Source of the DNA: Phytophthora hibernalis
Lineage: Eukaryota; Oomycota; Peronosporomycetes; Peronosporales; Peronosporaceae
NCBI GenBank assembly: GCA_012656075.1
Contig: JAAKBF010000010.1
Span: 310,001-374,000, forward strand
Length of the DNA stretch: 64,000 nucleotides
Direction: 5' to 3'
In this document: one piece after another, positions 36,250 through 48,231 of the stretch
Layout of the letters: the number at the start of each line of letters is the position of its first letter
Numbering within the stretch: position 1 is the first letter of the stretch
The notes under the pieces: generated by a model
The model's database searches: none
Told to the model about the DNA's origin: nothing
What the model saw: only the letters and a program-made list of their open reading frames with translations
Translations under genes and position numbers: made by a program

Positions 36250-38001
36250 ATGGAGGCCTTCCAGTGGCCGACATGGGCGTCTGCCAGTTGTGTCGGACTG
36301 TTTGCGTGTTTGCTGTCTCTTCACATTATCGAGAAGCTCATTATGACGCCAAAATCAAAGCAAAAGGGACAAAATCGGCTGACGACGAGGCTTTTGCGCA
36401 CTTCCAGCGCCAGTATCTGCTCGTGTACGGACTCGTCATGTTCGCTGACTGGTTGCAAGGCACCCACATGTACAGCTTGTACCAGGTTCGTGCTAGCAAT
36501 TGCAATTGATATGGAGTGGTTGATCGCGTATTAAGCTGTTGTGACTGCTACCAGAGCTACGGCATGAACGTTGGTGCGCTGTTTCTGACGGGATTTCTAT
36601 CGTCCGTAGTCTTCGGTAATTTTGTCGGCCCGTTGGTGGACAAATACGGACGTCGCAAGGCGTGTCTAGTATACTGTGTGTTGGAGGTGAGCTTGCGCTG
36701 TAGGTGTTGGTGATTGAGGGAGTTGTCTGACTTTTTGCTTGTAGATTGTCATCAATTTGTTGGAAAATGTGCCGAATATGACGGTGTTGTTGACTGGGAG
36801 AGTGCTGGGTGGTATCTCCACATCACTGCTGTTCTCGGCATTCGAGAGCTGGTTGGTAACGGAACATCGAGCACGAGGTAAGTCTGCGCTGTTCGATCTT
36901 TAGCTACTGATCACTGATATCGATCGTGATTAAACTTGTTTGGGCAGCATAGGTTTTCCGGAAGAACTGCTTAGCAAGACTTTTGCGCTTGGGTCAGAGA
37001 TCAACGGAGTTGTCGCGGTGATAGCAGGCCTTGTTGCACAGGTTGCTGCCGATGTGTTTGGAGATATCGGCCCCTTTCGGGCTGCTGTCGTCGTGACAGG
37101 CGTTGCTGCTGTTTTCGTGTTCTCTTGGTCGGAAAACTATGGAACTGAGAATGTTCACAAGCCTGGCAGCTCAGATAACAGTGAAGCGGGAACTATTGGC
37201 AGCTTGCCTATGGATGCCTACGCGTTAGGCCTTTGCTACTCTCTCTTCGAAGGAGCGATGTATGTATTTGGTGAGTTCAATCCATTGCTCCATGCATTTA
37301 GCTGCGAGCCTTACATGAAGATGCTTGCTTGTTCTTTCCGTTGTAGTTTTTCTATGGTATCCAACGCTAGAAGTTGTGGTTCCCAACGGGGTGCTACCCA
37401 GTGGTTTGGTATTTTCAAGCTTCATGCTATGTATTGCTATCGGTGGGAAGATGTTTGATTTGGTGAACAAATCCTGGCTCCGCGAAGAGCTCTTGCTGGT
37501 GGCGATAGCTGCTGCTTCTGCAGTCTCTGTGTTACTCCCAACGGTACGGTTTGGTGAGGGTTCTCCATTGCTAATCATTATAAACCGACTGGCGCCTGAT
37601 GTGAAGGTTACGGAGGACTACCAGTTCGTTTTGGGAAGTTTTCTTGTGTTTGAGGTAAGGAATCGGCTTATTCATTGTTCTGCTGTGTACATTTTCCATT
37701 GGTTCCGTGTTTACTGAGACCCGTATCTGTATTGTCAAAGGTATGCGTTGGATTGATATCGCCGTGCTGTGCAACGCTCCGCAGCAGACACTTCCCGAAA
37801 ACCCAGTTGAGCAGAACACTCTCATTGTTTCGACTCCCGACCAACGTGCTAGTTGTCCTTGGAACTGGCGGCGAAAACTACTTGACGAGTGACCAGCTTT
37901 TCTACGGATGCAGCGTTGTCCTTGTCGTGGCCACTGGATGCGCTGTAAAGCTCGTTCAGACTTCATCTACAACGCCAGGTAGGAAGCTCAAGGAGCAATA
38001 A
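36250..38001 (+). CDS. Major-facilitator transporter, MFSD5-like (molybdate-anion type)
   Basis: The protein resembles MFSD5, whose algal relative MOT2 is reported to take up molybdate. Family blocks include LVYGLVMFADWLQGTHMYSLY, DKYGRRKACLVYC, GRVLGGISTSLLFSAFESW, RARGFPEELLSKTFALGS and PSGLVFSSFMLCIAIGGK. About 12 hydrophobic helices are expected. Six exons are inferred: 36250-36485, 36555-36686, 36745-36877, 36953-37270, 37347-37654 and 37741-38001, all with GT..AG introns and kept phase. One A is missing in AAAA at 36351-36354, just after the first helix. The ATG at 36250 opens directly into the first helix. Confidence 0.88.
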
Positions 38002-38129
38002 GCTTGACATTTCGTTCTGTCGTTACCTAGCCAAGCTGCGTCCACTGCAGCAGCAATAATAGATGTCTGGCATTCTCTCGTGGTCCGTGCGCTCACCCGC
38101 TCCTTGAGCAACAGCTATTTGATTCCTAG

Positions 38130-39054
38130 CTATTTGTCCCCGCTTCCAGACACCTTGCCTTTGATATACAGGACTACGAGAATGATGAAAATCTAGATAA
38201 AACGCACGTAATGAAGTGAGCAAGCCGCAGTATTTGAATCCCGAGAACCAGTGATGCACGTACCAGAATTATTGCTCCGATCGCAATGTTCATTTTCACG
38301 TTCTCCCACCACAAATGGCGCCGGAGATTCGTGCTCGACTTGGCAAATGCTGCAGACTGGGAGCTGTTCACGACACGAAACCGACGAATTAGTTGTCTTC
38401 AAAAGTACAACATTATGAGTATGGACCCTACTTCAGTTGATCCGTCTTGTCCACCAGCAACTCGATTTTATCGCCGCGTTCCAGCACTTTGTCTGTTCAC
38501 AAATACCCCCAAATCAGCACAATATTCTCGCACTTACCCTTTCAAACAACTCACTGATGTTCTCCTGAACATTTGTCTTGACGTTGTCCAGGTCCTTCTT
38601 AAGCGCCTGCAATTTCTCCGCCCCTTTATCCGAGGAGAAGGTCTCCATCTGCTTCTTCAATGTCGGTGCAAAGTCTCGGTTCATGTCCAATTTGAGCTTC
38701 GTGGCCTTGCCTCGGATGCCGAACTGCGTGTCGAAGAGCTGGTTGATGTGTCTCAAGAACAGCGCGGCCGAACTGCAATAAAAACGTCAATAACCCTCCA
38801 CAACCCGAAGTAATTTACTGCATCCATCACCTCTTGCCGAACGCCGCGTTGGTGACGCACACGTAGGCCACTTCATTGTCCACGCGGTAGCTATATGTCT
38901 TCCCGTCCAAGTCCATGGCCTCCACCGCGTCCTCAGTCAGGTTCAGCTTCTTCAGCAGCTTCAGCGCAAAGTCGTTCATGCTCTTGTCGCCGCCGTTGCT
39001 GTACTCGGCCAGCGGGCAGTGGCTGTTGGCCACCACGCAGTAGAAGATGGACAT
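38130..39054 (-). CDS. R-SNARE with longin domain, VAMP7-like
   Basis: The protein should drive fusion of late endosomal, vacuolar or secretory vesicles. An N-terminal longin domain (MSIFYCVVANSHCPLAEYSN, YRVDNEVAYVCVTNAAFGKR) leads to the SNARE helix: LKKDLDNVKTNVQENISELFER, then VLERGDKIELLVDKTDQL with the zero-layer Arg in the second block. FAKSSTNLRRHLWWENVKMN is the juxtamembrane stretch, followed by a C-terminal anchor and a short tail ending SGSGDK. Exons are 38831-39054, 38538-38772, 38432-38486, 38264-38396 and 38130-38192. One intron (38397-38431) is only 35 bases. A missing base at the CCC of 38537-38539, right at a splice donor, is needed to keep phase into VLERG. Confidence 0.9.
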
Positions 39055-39204
39055 GCTCTTCCTAGAGAAAATAATCGAGTGAACCGTTTTTTATTTTTCG
39101 AGGTGGCGAAACATTTCGTACTTAAGCATAGATATGTCTGCCACTTCAATTTTTTCTGACTGCGACCTTTGACGGAATGTATCCATTTGACAAAGGTGGC
39201 AATA
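39055..39204. promoter_or_regulatory. Bidirectional promoter, R-SNARE / RSP3
   Basis: The 150 bases between two divergent start codons must carry both promoters. The stretch is AT-rich around 39080-39150. No specific motif is assigned. Confidence 0.4.
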
Positions 39205-40747
39205 ATGGACCAGGACTTGTCGTACTCGTACGCCTCAAGCCACGACCCGTGCAAACGAGTCGCAGCAAGACACGCGATGGATTGAACAAGACTTTACCGA
39301 CGAATATCATGCACGATCCGAGGATTCCACGCGGAAGCGTCTTCGCACCGGTCGGTAGAAAGCGATAAGTGAATTGGTGGATGGATACTTATTGTTGTTT
39401 CGTGTGGTAGGTCAATACGGCGAGGGCTGCAGAAGGTCTTAAGAAAGTGAAGAAGCGGAGAAGTACCAAGAGAGGCAGTAACAACAAGAGCAACCCAGGC
39501 GTCTTTGAGGGGCCGGCAATGCCGTCCTACGGATGTACGTGGAGATGAAGATACATTTGGTTTGTTGACCGGAGTTGATGGTGTGTATGTGTGTATTGCT
39601 ACAGTCACATCGATCTCGCTGGAGGCAAACCTTGTAGAGCAGGTACAGCCGACATCTGAGCGCGAGTCTTTCAGCCAGACAGACGAGTTCCTGCCTCGTT
39701 CAGTACGAACCAGCGCAATGCCACGACGAACGACATGTTCATGCGACCGAAGATTGGAATTGACACCTCCACACAGGTGAGGTGGATGTTTTCTCGTTAT
39801 TACCATTGTCTCTGACGATGGTTGCTGTGTTTTGACGTAGATCGAGGAGTCGGACGGGTTGTTCAACTTCGACGTCGAGGTGAAGCCGCTGTTGAATGTA
39901 TTGGTGAACAAGACGCTCGCACAGGCACTGTTAGAAGTGAAGGAAGAGCAAGAGATACGGACGCTGCACTATCAGCATGAGGTGCTGAAGGCGGAAAAAG
40001 CGACGCGAAGCAGTCAGAGCGAGAATTGGAGGATAAGGCGAAGGAGGCCAATCGACGAAAAGAGCTCACCAAGAAGAAAAAGCTGAGAAACTACAGCGCG
40101 AGCAGGTCATGCGCAAGAAATTGTTTGCTTGGCAATTTGCACGTCCGATGGTATCCGAGGCCATCAGCCAGGCTACGTCTACACTGCAGAAGAAGGGCGT
40201 ATTTTACGACCCGATGCTCCGCAACCTCGCTATTTGGCTCGCCGGAGATGTTTATGAGGGGCCGACGCCAATATTCGCCTGCGAGGCCTGTCTTCGCAGC
40301 TACTAGATGGTAAGCATGCGATCGAATGCTGAACGGTGCTGTCTACACTCGAGTTAATATTTGATGCTGGTTTTACAGATCTTATCTTACACGGGCTTCG
40401 TCGGCAAGCCCTGTTTGCACAGTTGCTTCCAAACGAAAGTGATGCTATGGTTCGACTACTGCTTCGGGATCCACTCATCCTTCCTCTTCCGGAGGAAGCA
40501 CCAGAAGGTACCGAACCATTGTCTGTAAGCGTCATTGGTCCAATTTCTCTCTCGCGTACCGATAGCTTGGAGAGCATAGAGAACAGTATCAAGGTGCGTG
40601 TGCATGACATCTTGCTGCTGTTTGGCTGGGTGCTGATACCTTTGTGTGGTGAATTGTCAGGAATGGATCGAAGGGCAAGTAGGCTGTCCTGTGGACATCC
40701 CCGTAGGAGGCTTCCTCTCGTTACTGCAGCTAACCAAGACTATTTAG
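39205..40747 (+). CDS. RSP3: Radial spoke protein 3
   Basis: RSP3 anchors radial spokes to the outer doublets and tethers PKA-like activity in flagella. Landmarks are TNIMHDPRIPRG near the N-terminus (the family has TN-M-D-R-RG here), the run IGIDTSTQIEESDGLFNFDVE, the domain KTLAQALLEVKEEQEI, a charged coiled coil, and MVSEAISQATSTLQKKGVFYDP. Exons: 39205 to about 39350, 39412-39540, 39605-39776, 39841 to about 40311, then one from about 40379 and a last one ending at stop 40747. Five one-base losses are needed: AAA 39253, near 39689, AAAAA 39995, AAAAA 40077 and GGGG 40258. With them corrected the C-terminal part (LILHGLRRQALFAQLLPN) is joined and all blocks are in the family order. Splice points in the first two exons are approximate. 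Confidence 0.88.
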
Positions 40748-40841
40748 CACTCAAATGGTACCAACCCCCAAGGACGTAAGAACCCTGTCGTCTGTATTAT
40801 TTTACACGATGGTGTTCGGAGGAACGACCGGTAGGAGGCAG

Positions 40842-41397
40842 CTACTCGTCCGTCTCCTTGTACATCATCCACTCCTTGTCCTCCAGTCGCCCGGACATGA
40901 TTTTAAGCATCCTGTCAGCCGTGACGTTGTCCTCCTCCTCGTCCACCTCTCCGAAGTGCACCTTGTACGTGCCGTCCTCGTTGCGCGCGACCACTTCGGC
41001 CTCATAGTAGAGCCTCGACCCCTGCTCCTTCACTTTGACCACGTCGCCCACCTCGATCTCGTCCCACTTGGCGATCCGCTTGACGTCGGCGCGTAGGATA
41101 CCGTCCAGCACCTCCGAGTTGGACACTTGGATGCTGCATCTGTCCTCCTGCACGTCCGCCACAATCTGCAAAGCCACAAACCGTTAAAACCAATGCAATT
41201 ACTAGTATCCATTGCAATGGCCAATTAAAACTCACGCCCACGACGCGCTTGGGGTGATCTTCGACTTGGAACGTGACGACGTCCCCACGACGATCTACCA
41301 GCACAACGACAGAGTCAGCTACAAGCTCCAGACAGTCACGACAGCGTGGAGACAACCCCACCTCGCCCGAGTTGTCGGTCGACGCCCCAGCGCCCAT
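40842..41397 (-). CDS. Tudor-like domain protein with N-myristoylation signal
   Basis: Two exons, 41236-41397 and 40842-41165, give about 162 residues; the intron has a GTGAGT donor and TTTGCAG acceptor. The N-terminus MGAGASTDNSG fits the consensus for N-myristoylation (Gly2, Ser6), so membrane attachment is possible. The second half has a Tudor/SH3-like pattern: WDEIEVGDVVKVKEQGSRLYY, EAEVVARNEDGTYKVHFGE, then an acidic EVDEEEDNVTADRML. I do not recognise the orthologue. The frame is intact. Confidence 0.72.
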
Positions 41398-41778
41398 GCT
41401 TTGATCTTCTGGTTATCGAGAGGTGATGGCTAGACGTTTTCACGCCGCTTCAAGCTGCTATCTTTAGACAAACGCGGTGATTGGCCGAAACTAAAGTGAC
41501 AATACGTGCGTGTGTCACTTAAGCTTACCGCCAAAATGAAGCCATCTCAGAACGACCAACACCGCCGTACAGTAGATGTTGTCTGTACAATGTAGGGAGT
41601 AACCTCACTTCCCATTCTCTCTCCATTGCCTTGCCACTAAAGCCACGGTAGCCGATAACGTCAAGGGGGTACTATTTTTACAAAAAGCAAGTGAGCAGTC
41701 AGCGTACCCCTTGTAATCTTGTCCGCCCTTTTTAGCCAATCAGCCTCCCCACTCTCATCTCGAGCAGCTCAATTCCGA
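41398..41778. promoter_or_regulatory. Bidirectional promoter with CCAAT boxes in both orientations
   Basis: This 381-base gap lies between the divergent Tudor-like and ankyrin-SAM genes. An inverted CCAAT box (ATTGG) lies at 41480-41484 and a forward CCAAT at 41736-41740, 39 bases ahead of the ATG at 41779. Confidence 0.45.
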
Positions 41779-44039
41779 ATGAACCGCGTGCTGCAGCTGC
41801 CGCTGGGCGCCAGCGCCCCGCCCGTCGTGGAGAGCTACACGCTGGGCGACGTGCTCATCTGCAAGGCCAACCGCGGCAAGCTGCTGGAGGTGGAGCACCT
41901 CGTCCAGTCGCTGCACGCCGACGTCAACTACCGCAACCAGGCAAGCAATATCTCTTCCTCTTGTACCTTATACACCTCCACTAACAGTACTGTTATACGT
42001 TAACTTGCAGCACGGATGTTCGGCACTGCATGGAGCAGCAGCCTCCGGTCAACTGGACGTGGTGCAGTGGGTGGGTAACAACTGCAGCGTGGACTGGAGC
42101 GCCACGGACCTGGACGACCAGACGGCGCTGCACTACGCGGCGTTCTACGGCCATCTGGAGGTGGTGCAGTTCCTGGTGGAGAACGGGGTGCCGCTGGACG
42201 CACCTGACAAGTTTGGAAGGCTGGCACACTGCTCTGCTGCCATTAATGGCCATCTGGATGTGGTCACGTACTTGCTGGAGGAGTGTCCGAGTCCCATTGA
42301 CATCAATGCGGTGGACGAGGTGGGTGGGTAGATGAAGAGGTGGAGAAGGAGGCTGATGATTGTGTTGATGACAGTATGGAGGAACGTGTCTGCATTGGGC
42401 GTCGTCCAAGGGACGCAAGGAGGTGATCCAGTACCTCTGCATGAAGGGCATCGACATCCACATCACGAGCTATGTGCGTACTTACTGGACGAGGTGGTGA
42501 TGTACGTACTTACGCTGGATGTGAACAGGACAACAAGACGGCGTACCAGATTGCCAAGGACAAGCACAAGCAAAAGTGCGTGCAGTTCCTCAAGAACTGG
42601 TACGAGACATCGCAGGTACGACCTTATGCAGTGCAATTGGTTCTCGTTGCTGTAGCTGACGAAGGTTGATACCGGTTTTGGCTATGATGTGCAGAAATTC
42701 GTTCATGCGGCAGAGGAAGGAGATGATGAGGAGATTGCGCGAATCATCGCCGATATCAACGGGGCATATCCGTTGCGGTTTTTGCGCGACAAGGTATAGC
42801 AGTTAAGTTGTGAACCTGCTGCGTTGGGTAGACTGCTTACGGTGTGCTGCGGTGCCTCTACCAACAGAATGGCAAAAATGCGATGCATTGGGCTGCCGAG
42901 TTCGGCCATTTGTCCACGCTGAAGATCTTGAGCGAGCACTTTTCTCTATGGACCGATGTTGACAAGGTAGCAAAGATGGACCCAGCACGTTCGGTTGGAG
43001 GGTGCTAATCTTTTCGTTAATTGTTCTGCAGTTCGGTCGCAATGCCTTGCACAGCGCTGCGCTAGGGGCAACAAGGAGTGCGCGTTCTGGCTCATCCGAA
43101 AGTCCCGCGATTCGTCGGAGTTTCTCTCGTTGACACTGGTAGGTTTTCATCTTTGGTATCTGTGCCTAGCGATCTGATGCGTCGTGGCGTTGAAGCGATC
43201 AACTTGGCTTTTCTAACGTGTTTAGTCCTGTAGACGAACAAAAGTCCGTCGCGTTGTGCGTTTGAGGCTGGCCACAGCTCTCTCGCCAACTACCTGCAAG
43301 CTTGGGAGGAGGGCAATGACGACTATTCGACGAACGACGAGACATCGACGGCGTTGCTGGAGTATGATGGCGGCCGCCCTGTGGGTGATGAAGAGGGGAA
43401 TGTCGCTCCAAAAAGCAGAAGTACGTTTCGTTGTGGGCATCAAGCGCATAGTTTGTTGATCCGATGTCTTACTTTGCATGTTGTTATTCAGATATTGAGA
43501 CTGTGTACAACTGGCTTAAGTTCTTCAAGATGGAAGAATACGCCCACAATTTTGAAAAAGATGGATTCGATACGCTGCGTGGTGTGGCAACGATTGATGA
43601 GGAGGATCTTATCGACATGGATGTGAAAAAGGGTCATCGCCGTGTCGTGCTTTCTCATATCGAGGAACTTCGCAACCAGCTTGCATTGCTGGACGAAAAC
43701 GCGCAGGTGGCTGGGATGGAACCCCTTTCATCTCCGACTTTGAGCATGCTTCCGCCGATCACGAAACAGACGTCGATTTCCAGTATTGTTAGTGCGCCAG
43801 GCGCTCCTGTAGCAGGCCCCGAGGCCGTTCCTCATCGAACAGAGCGACGAGGATCGATCACAGCGCCTCCCCTGCCAGCAGATGTGTAGGTAGACAGACG
43901 GCTCTCCGGTTGCCATCTTCGTCACTTCTATCCGAAGAAGGTCCCAGTGCCAGAAGACGGGAAGAGCAAGCTCAAAGGGATTGAGGAAGCGCCTGAAATC
44001 TTGCCGGTGGTGGAGATGACGGAGAAAGGAGGGCTTTAA
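41779..44039 (+). CDS. Ankyrin-repeat plus SAM-domain protein
   Basis: Nine exons: 41779-41940, 42011-42319, 42375-42473, 42529-42615, 42695-42793, 42868-42966, 43032-43138, 43234-43420 and from 43492. Ankyrin repeats are spread over the exons (HGCSALHGAAASGQLDVVQW, DDQTALHYAAFYGHLEVVQF, NGKNAMHWAAEFGHLSTLKI, FGRNALHSAALG). A SAM domain follows (VYNWLKFFKMEEYAHNFEKDG, DEEDLIDMDVKKGHRRVVLS). Such proteins act as scaffolds. The first intron has a GC donor (GCAAGC). One G is missing in GGGG at 43065. The frame meets a TAG at 43887-43889; the same frame stays open after it until a TAA at 44037-44039, so the end is uncertain (see findings). Confidence 0.85.
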
Positions 44040-44110
44040 TATGTTTTGGGCGTAGCCTTTCTTATATGTGGGTATAACATTTTTCCTCTTTGCTCATGTG
44101 GTAGTACGTA

Positions 44111-44715
44111 TCAGCGAGTCGACTTGTCTGCAAACGGGCTGCAGCCTGACATAGTGCAGTAAGTGTCGGCGAATTTGGTGACATCGCAGCTGGAAGCACC
44201 AAGATCAAACGGAAGGCATTCACAAGGTAAGTACAAGCTTGCTACAACACGGAGGTAAGAGCTGATTGTGTACCTGCCACGCCCCTTGAACATTCGGTTG
44301 TGCATGTCAGCTCGGATTCCTTTGCTTGCCATTTCGTGCAGCCACCCAACGCGCTGTGCTTCGGTCATCGGTAGGGCTTGCTTCTCGGTTGGCCGCTTTG
44401 AGACTGCTCGAAGTTTAGTTACAAGTTCACGCGTGACTTGGTCATCGTGAACATTGCCGAAGTCTGCTGGATGAGTTTGTGTGGGCTTCAGGGTGATCGA
44501 ACTCACTGTCGAACAATCATTTGGCACAAAAGCAAGGTTAGCTGGTGGTGACGAAAGGGGCGAAAGAAGTTATCCGTACGTGTCTTGGGGTTGAGCTGGA
44601 ACGGTGTCAAGGCGCTCTCCATTTCATACTCGGTTTTGAGCTGTTCACGCCAGATCTGGTTGCGAGCAACCTCGTCGATCTTGGACGCGAGTGATTCATG
44701 CTTCTTGTCTGGCAT
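44111..44715 (-). CDS. CFAP144: CFAP144/FAM183-like flagellar protein
   Basis: CFAP144 is a small axonemal protein found inside doublet microtubules. Three exons (44580-44715, 44274-44541, 44111-44189) give about 160 residues. The family pattern is visible: an N-terminal helix with NQIWREQLKTEYEM followed by FQLNPKTP, then LVTKLRAVSKRPTEKQALPM with TEAQRVGWLHE, and a C-terminal DVTKFADTY. The human protein has matching blocks (a helix then VNP, then TEGQEIGW, then an I-T-L-Y-K motif). The assignment is from memory of the family and is moderately sure. No frame break is needed; introns have GT..AG ends. It lies tail-to-tail with the ankyrin-SAM gene. Confidence 0.65.
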
Positions 44716-44933
44716 GGCAAATGATGGAGGCAATTTCTGGAGTGCATCAGACGGTGGAGGACATTGATCGAAGCTACCCGAACTCGCAGCATCGCATGGA
44801 ATGAAGCATGTATTTCGAGAAAGCTATTTGGGGGCGATGCCTGCTACCTTCAAGACTTATGGGAAGAAGCATACCCCTGATAATTGTCGCGGCACCGTCA
44901 GCATGGATTTGAGCAGAATTTTGCAGTGAACGC

Positions 44934-47900
44934 TCACATTTTGTCCATGGTGGTCTTGACGGCCTTGATAAAGTCGTCTCGCTGCTGAACCTCGTACGAA
45001 TTGCGCCGCTCCACGATCTGTCCGTCGTCAGCCTTCCACTTGTAGTAGATGCTGACCATGAGCGCGTTCTTCTTGAGGCAAGTCATTCGCGTGATGTGCG
45101 ACAGCGGGTGGCACGACTTCACGATGAACATGTCGTCCTCATTACGCGTTGCAGACTTCAGTACTACCAAGTTGTTCTCCATCACAACTACGCGCCGTGG
45201 GTGCATGCTGGAGTGTGAAGCAGCTCCTGCCTGCGCTTTCTTCTTGTAACACGCGAAGAATGGACTGCTCACACAGGGCAGCATCTGTGTGCGGCTCACC
45301 GCCATACCCTTCTTCAGGCCACTCACTTGGCCCTTGAAAACTTCGTGAATAACGCCAATAGCATCCCTGGAGGCGACAGGGGAATCTCTCGCGAAACTTG
45401 ACGTTGCAGCCGTGCGACTTTCACTGCCGTCGATGTCCTGAACGAAATGACCTTCTTGATCTTCATCGTCGTCGTCGTCATCGATTGTGAACATCTCGTC
45501 CGTCGACTGGTGGAAGAATTTGCTGTGAGCGGGGTCAGATGAAAGAGCTCCGCGCGGAGCAGGAGGTGTGGTTGCTGTGTTGCTCGAGGGTGGCTTTGCC
45601 GTTGCGGGAGACGCGGTGAATCCTGCATCTTTCGAGGAGGGTGAAATGGTCGATGGGAAGGGGACTCGAACCTTCGCTGTGGTGGTAGTCGTGGCTACAG
45701 CAGCTTGTTCGACTGCGTGCTCCATCGCCGACTCCACCTTCTTGAGCATGTCGAGACTCTCGGAGCCGATGGCTACCAATGAATTCCGCAGTCTGTTCAG
45801 GTTCGGCATCGCTGGCTTCGTGTCCTTCGTAGGAGGAGTACCTGGGGTCTTGCTGACTGCAGCGGCGCCTGTCATACTACCCGTGCGGTTCTTGCTGCCC
45901 ATATTACCCATACTCGCTGCAGCGTTTGCAAACTCGGCGGTGGTCGTGGCTGACTTCTTCAGAAGCCATTTGGTGCCATCCATCGTGGGGCTCAAGAGTG
46001 TCTTGCTACCAGTCTTGAAGGCGCCTGCAAAGCTCGAGTAGTATGATCCTGCTACTGGGCTTTTGCTGTTGGCAGCATTGGAAGGAGCGAGACTAATATC
46101 CGTAAAGTCGTCGACAGCTGCACTCGATCGATGAGAAGACGACTCACTCCGCGAGCTTGCAGTCCTCGCGTTCGCTGCGAAATTCGCGTCACCTTCATTC
46201 GCAAAATCTTTCTTTTCTTCGGAACTCGCTGCGTTCAAGGCACCGCCATTATCAGACGAGTGACCGGATTTCATGCTTCGGTTGTGCTGACAAAGTTTGC
46301 AGTTGGGTGTATCGTGGTCTGCCAAGTCGTCGACAGTTAAGCTGTGAGAACGGAAGAGGTGGCCGTGCGCAGCGGAGTATCCACCCTCCAGGACGCTAAC
46401 ACGTGGGAACTCGTGCTTGAGCAAGAACTCGATTGTGGATTGGACCCGGGATTGGTCATTCGCGTAGGTCTCGAGGAAGCTCTCGCTCAACGAAAAGGGT
46501 GAAGCTGATGCTACACCTTGCTTCTCCTGGAACTGACGCAGCTCCTCTGCAATGTGCGCGTAGCCGTGCCCCATAACGCAAATGTGCACTCCTGCAGTTT
46601 TCAGGGGCCCGAGTGTCGTGAGAACTTGATCGAGAACATTTCGATCTGCCACAGCGTCTGGATCAAAGCGGAAGGCAGTGGGGACTTGACCACCACGCAT
46701 GTCCTCCGAACCACGGCAGTCGACGACAAAGTATCGAAGAGATGTTGCTGCGGGGACATCGTGTCCTTGAATTCCTCCGAACATCGACGGCATTACTTCT
46801 CTAGCCTCCAGAGTCATTGACACGGCAGCGACTTCCATCGCCTGAACATGCAGATAAAAGAGCTGCTGGGTCTCTGGCGAGTCAGTTAGCGAATTGGACG
46901 TCGGGGATGACAAAGCCGCCATGGGATTCAGCGGAACCATGGTGAGCAACTTGACGGGCATGTCTATCATCAATTTCCCGGCATCTCAATCATCATGTTG
47001 GATACATCCTTCAAGCCTTGCGTTGATGCCGACAGCAACGAGTTCATCCCGAAATTGCTGTTGGAAACGGCGGGTGCTTGGATTTCTGCAGACTTAGCAT
47101 CATTTTCTACTATCGGCGGTGGAGGCACACCAGAACTGCGTAGGTTCGCACAAAAGCATGGTGGCGTGGCATTCATCAAATGACGGACACCCTGAACGAA
47201 AAATTGGTTCTTGATTGTCTCGCCACGCAGTAGCGCATCTGTAAGAGTTCCTGCCATGCAGTGTCGAAGTTGCTCACCTTCCATACGCATCAATTTTTCT
47301 CCGCAGTGACGATGGAGTAGAGCGTGATGAAGCATCCTGTCGTGAGGGGGCGTTCTCATCGGAAGAGAAAGCCTCTAGCAGCAAACTACAGTCCCAAACC
47401 TTGAGCAAGAAATCGAAGTTGGCAGGATCACTCACAATTGCGTCGCCCTCGAAGAAAGACGCAAGCCACGAGTCCGGGATTGCGCCGTTCCCTTTAGTCC
47501 CATCATACTCCTCGGGAGGTGCATGATTCCAGGTGGGAAAATGCTCATTCAAATGAGCAGCAAGTCGTGGTGCGTGGTAGAGCAGCATGCGCTTCAGAAA
47601 CGGACGTCGGCCGGTGGTTGTTGAACGCATTGGTAACTTTTTACCGATATGTGGTAGGAATCGACGGCATGTGGCTGCTAGTGTCTCCACAGTTTCAGGG
47701 TGCAATGGTTCGCTACCACTCGCGATGAGCAATGGTGCGAACGTGAGCACCATTCCTGAGAAATAGTCGATATCAAGCTGGGTGCAGAGGTAAGTGAACA
47801 ACGTTTCGGCACCATCGATGAAGAGCAAGTGCGTTCCACGCATGCTGTCGCCCACTTCATGAAGGATGCGCGCGTGAGCTGCACTCGAGAAGATCCGCGA

Positions 47901-48172
47901 GCACAAGGCCTCCACCTCCTTGCGTAACAGGGCTTGGCTTGGTAACGAGCGTGATGTCGTTTGCACCGCATACATTGACGCTGAATCCGCAGTTCCAGGC
48001 TAGAACAGTAACAATAAGGTAAGAAGCCTGCCGGGATGCTAAGTCGCTGAGATTGATGCCGTACCTTTACAGCACGCTGCCAAACCGAAAGTCGAGAGCC
48101 TCCTGGGAGTTCTCCGGTCTCGAAAAATGCCTGTCGCGCGGCTGTCACATCTGGTACGTGCAACAAGAACAT
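44934..48172 (-). CDS. TBC1D23-like protein (TBC, rhodanese-like and C-terminal domain)
   Basis: TBC1D23 bridges endosome-derived vesicles to golgins at the trans-Golgi. The TBC part is degenerate and includes LDIDYFSGMVLTFAPLLIAS and RPFLKRMLLYHAPRLAAHL. The rhodanese-like domain is marked by RYFVVDCRGSEDMRGGQVPT and an HICVMGHG stretch. After a long disordered linker, the C-terminal domain has DDMFIVKSCHPLSHITRM and ALMVSIYYKW. An intron separates the first exon (to about 48065) from the second (from about 48001). Breaks: near 48113-48122 (two bases, GA of GAGA), GGGGG 47346 and TTT 46974. An ATG at 48172 exists in one frame, but better alignment to the TBC1D23 N-terminus (LLDDVLVARTRCDSRATG) comes from another frame that continues upstream without a start, so the gene probably extends to 49131. 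Confidence 0.78.
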
Positions 48173-48231
48173 CGTCAAGTAACTGGTTCGTACCACCAAC
48201 TCTAAAAGCTTTGGAGCTCGAGGTTAGTTCC

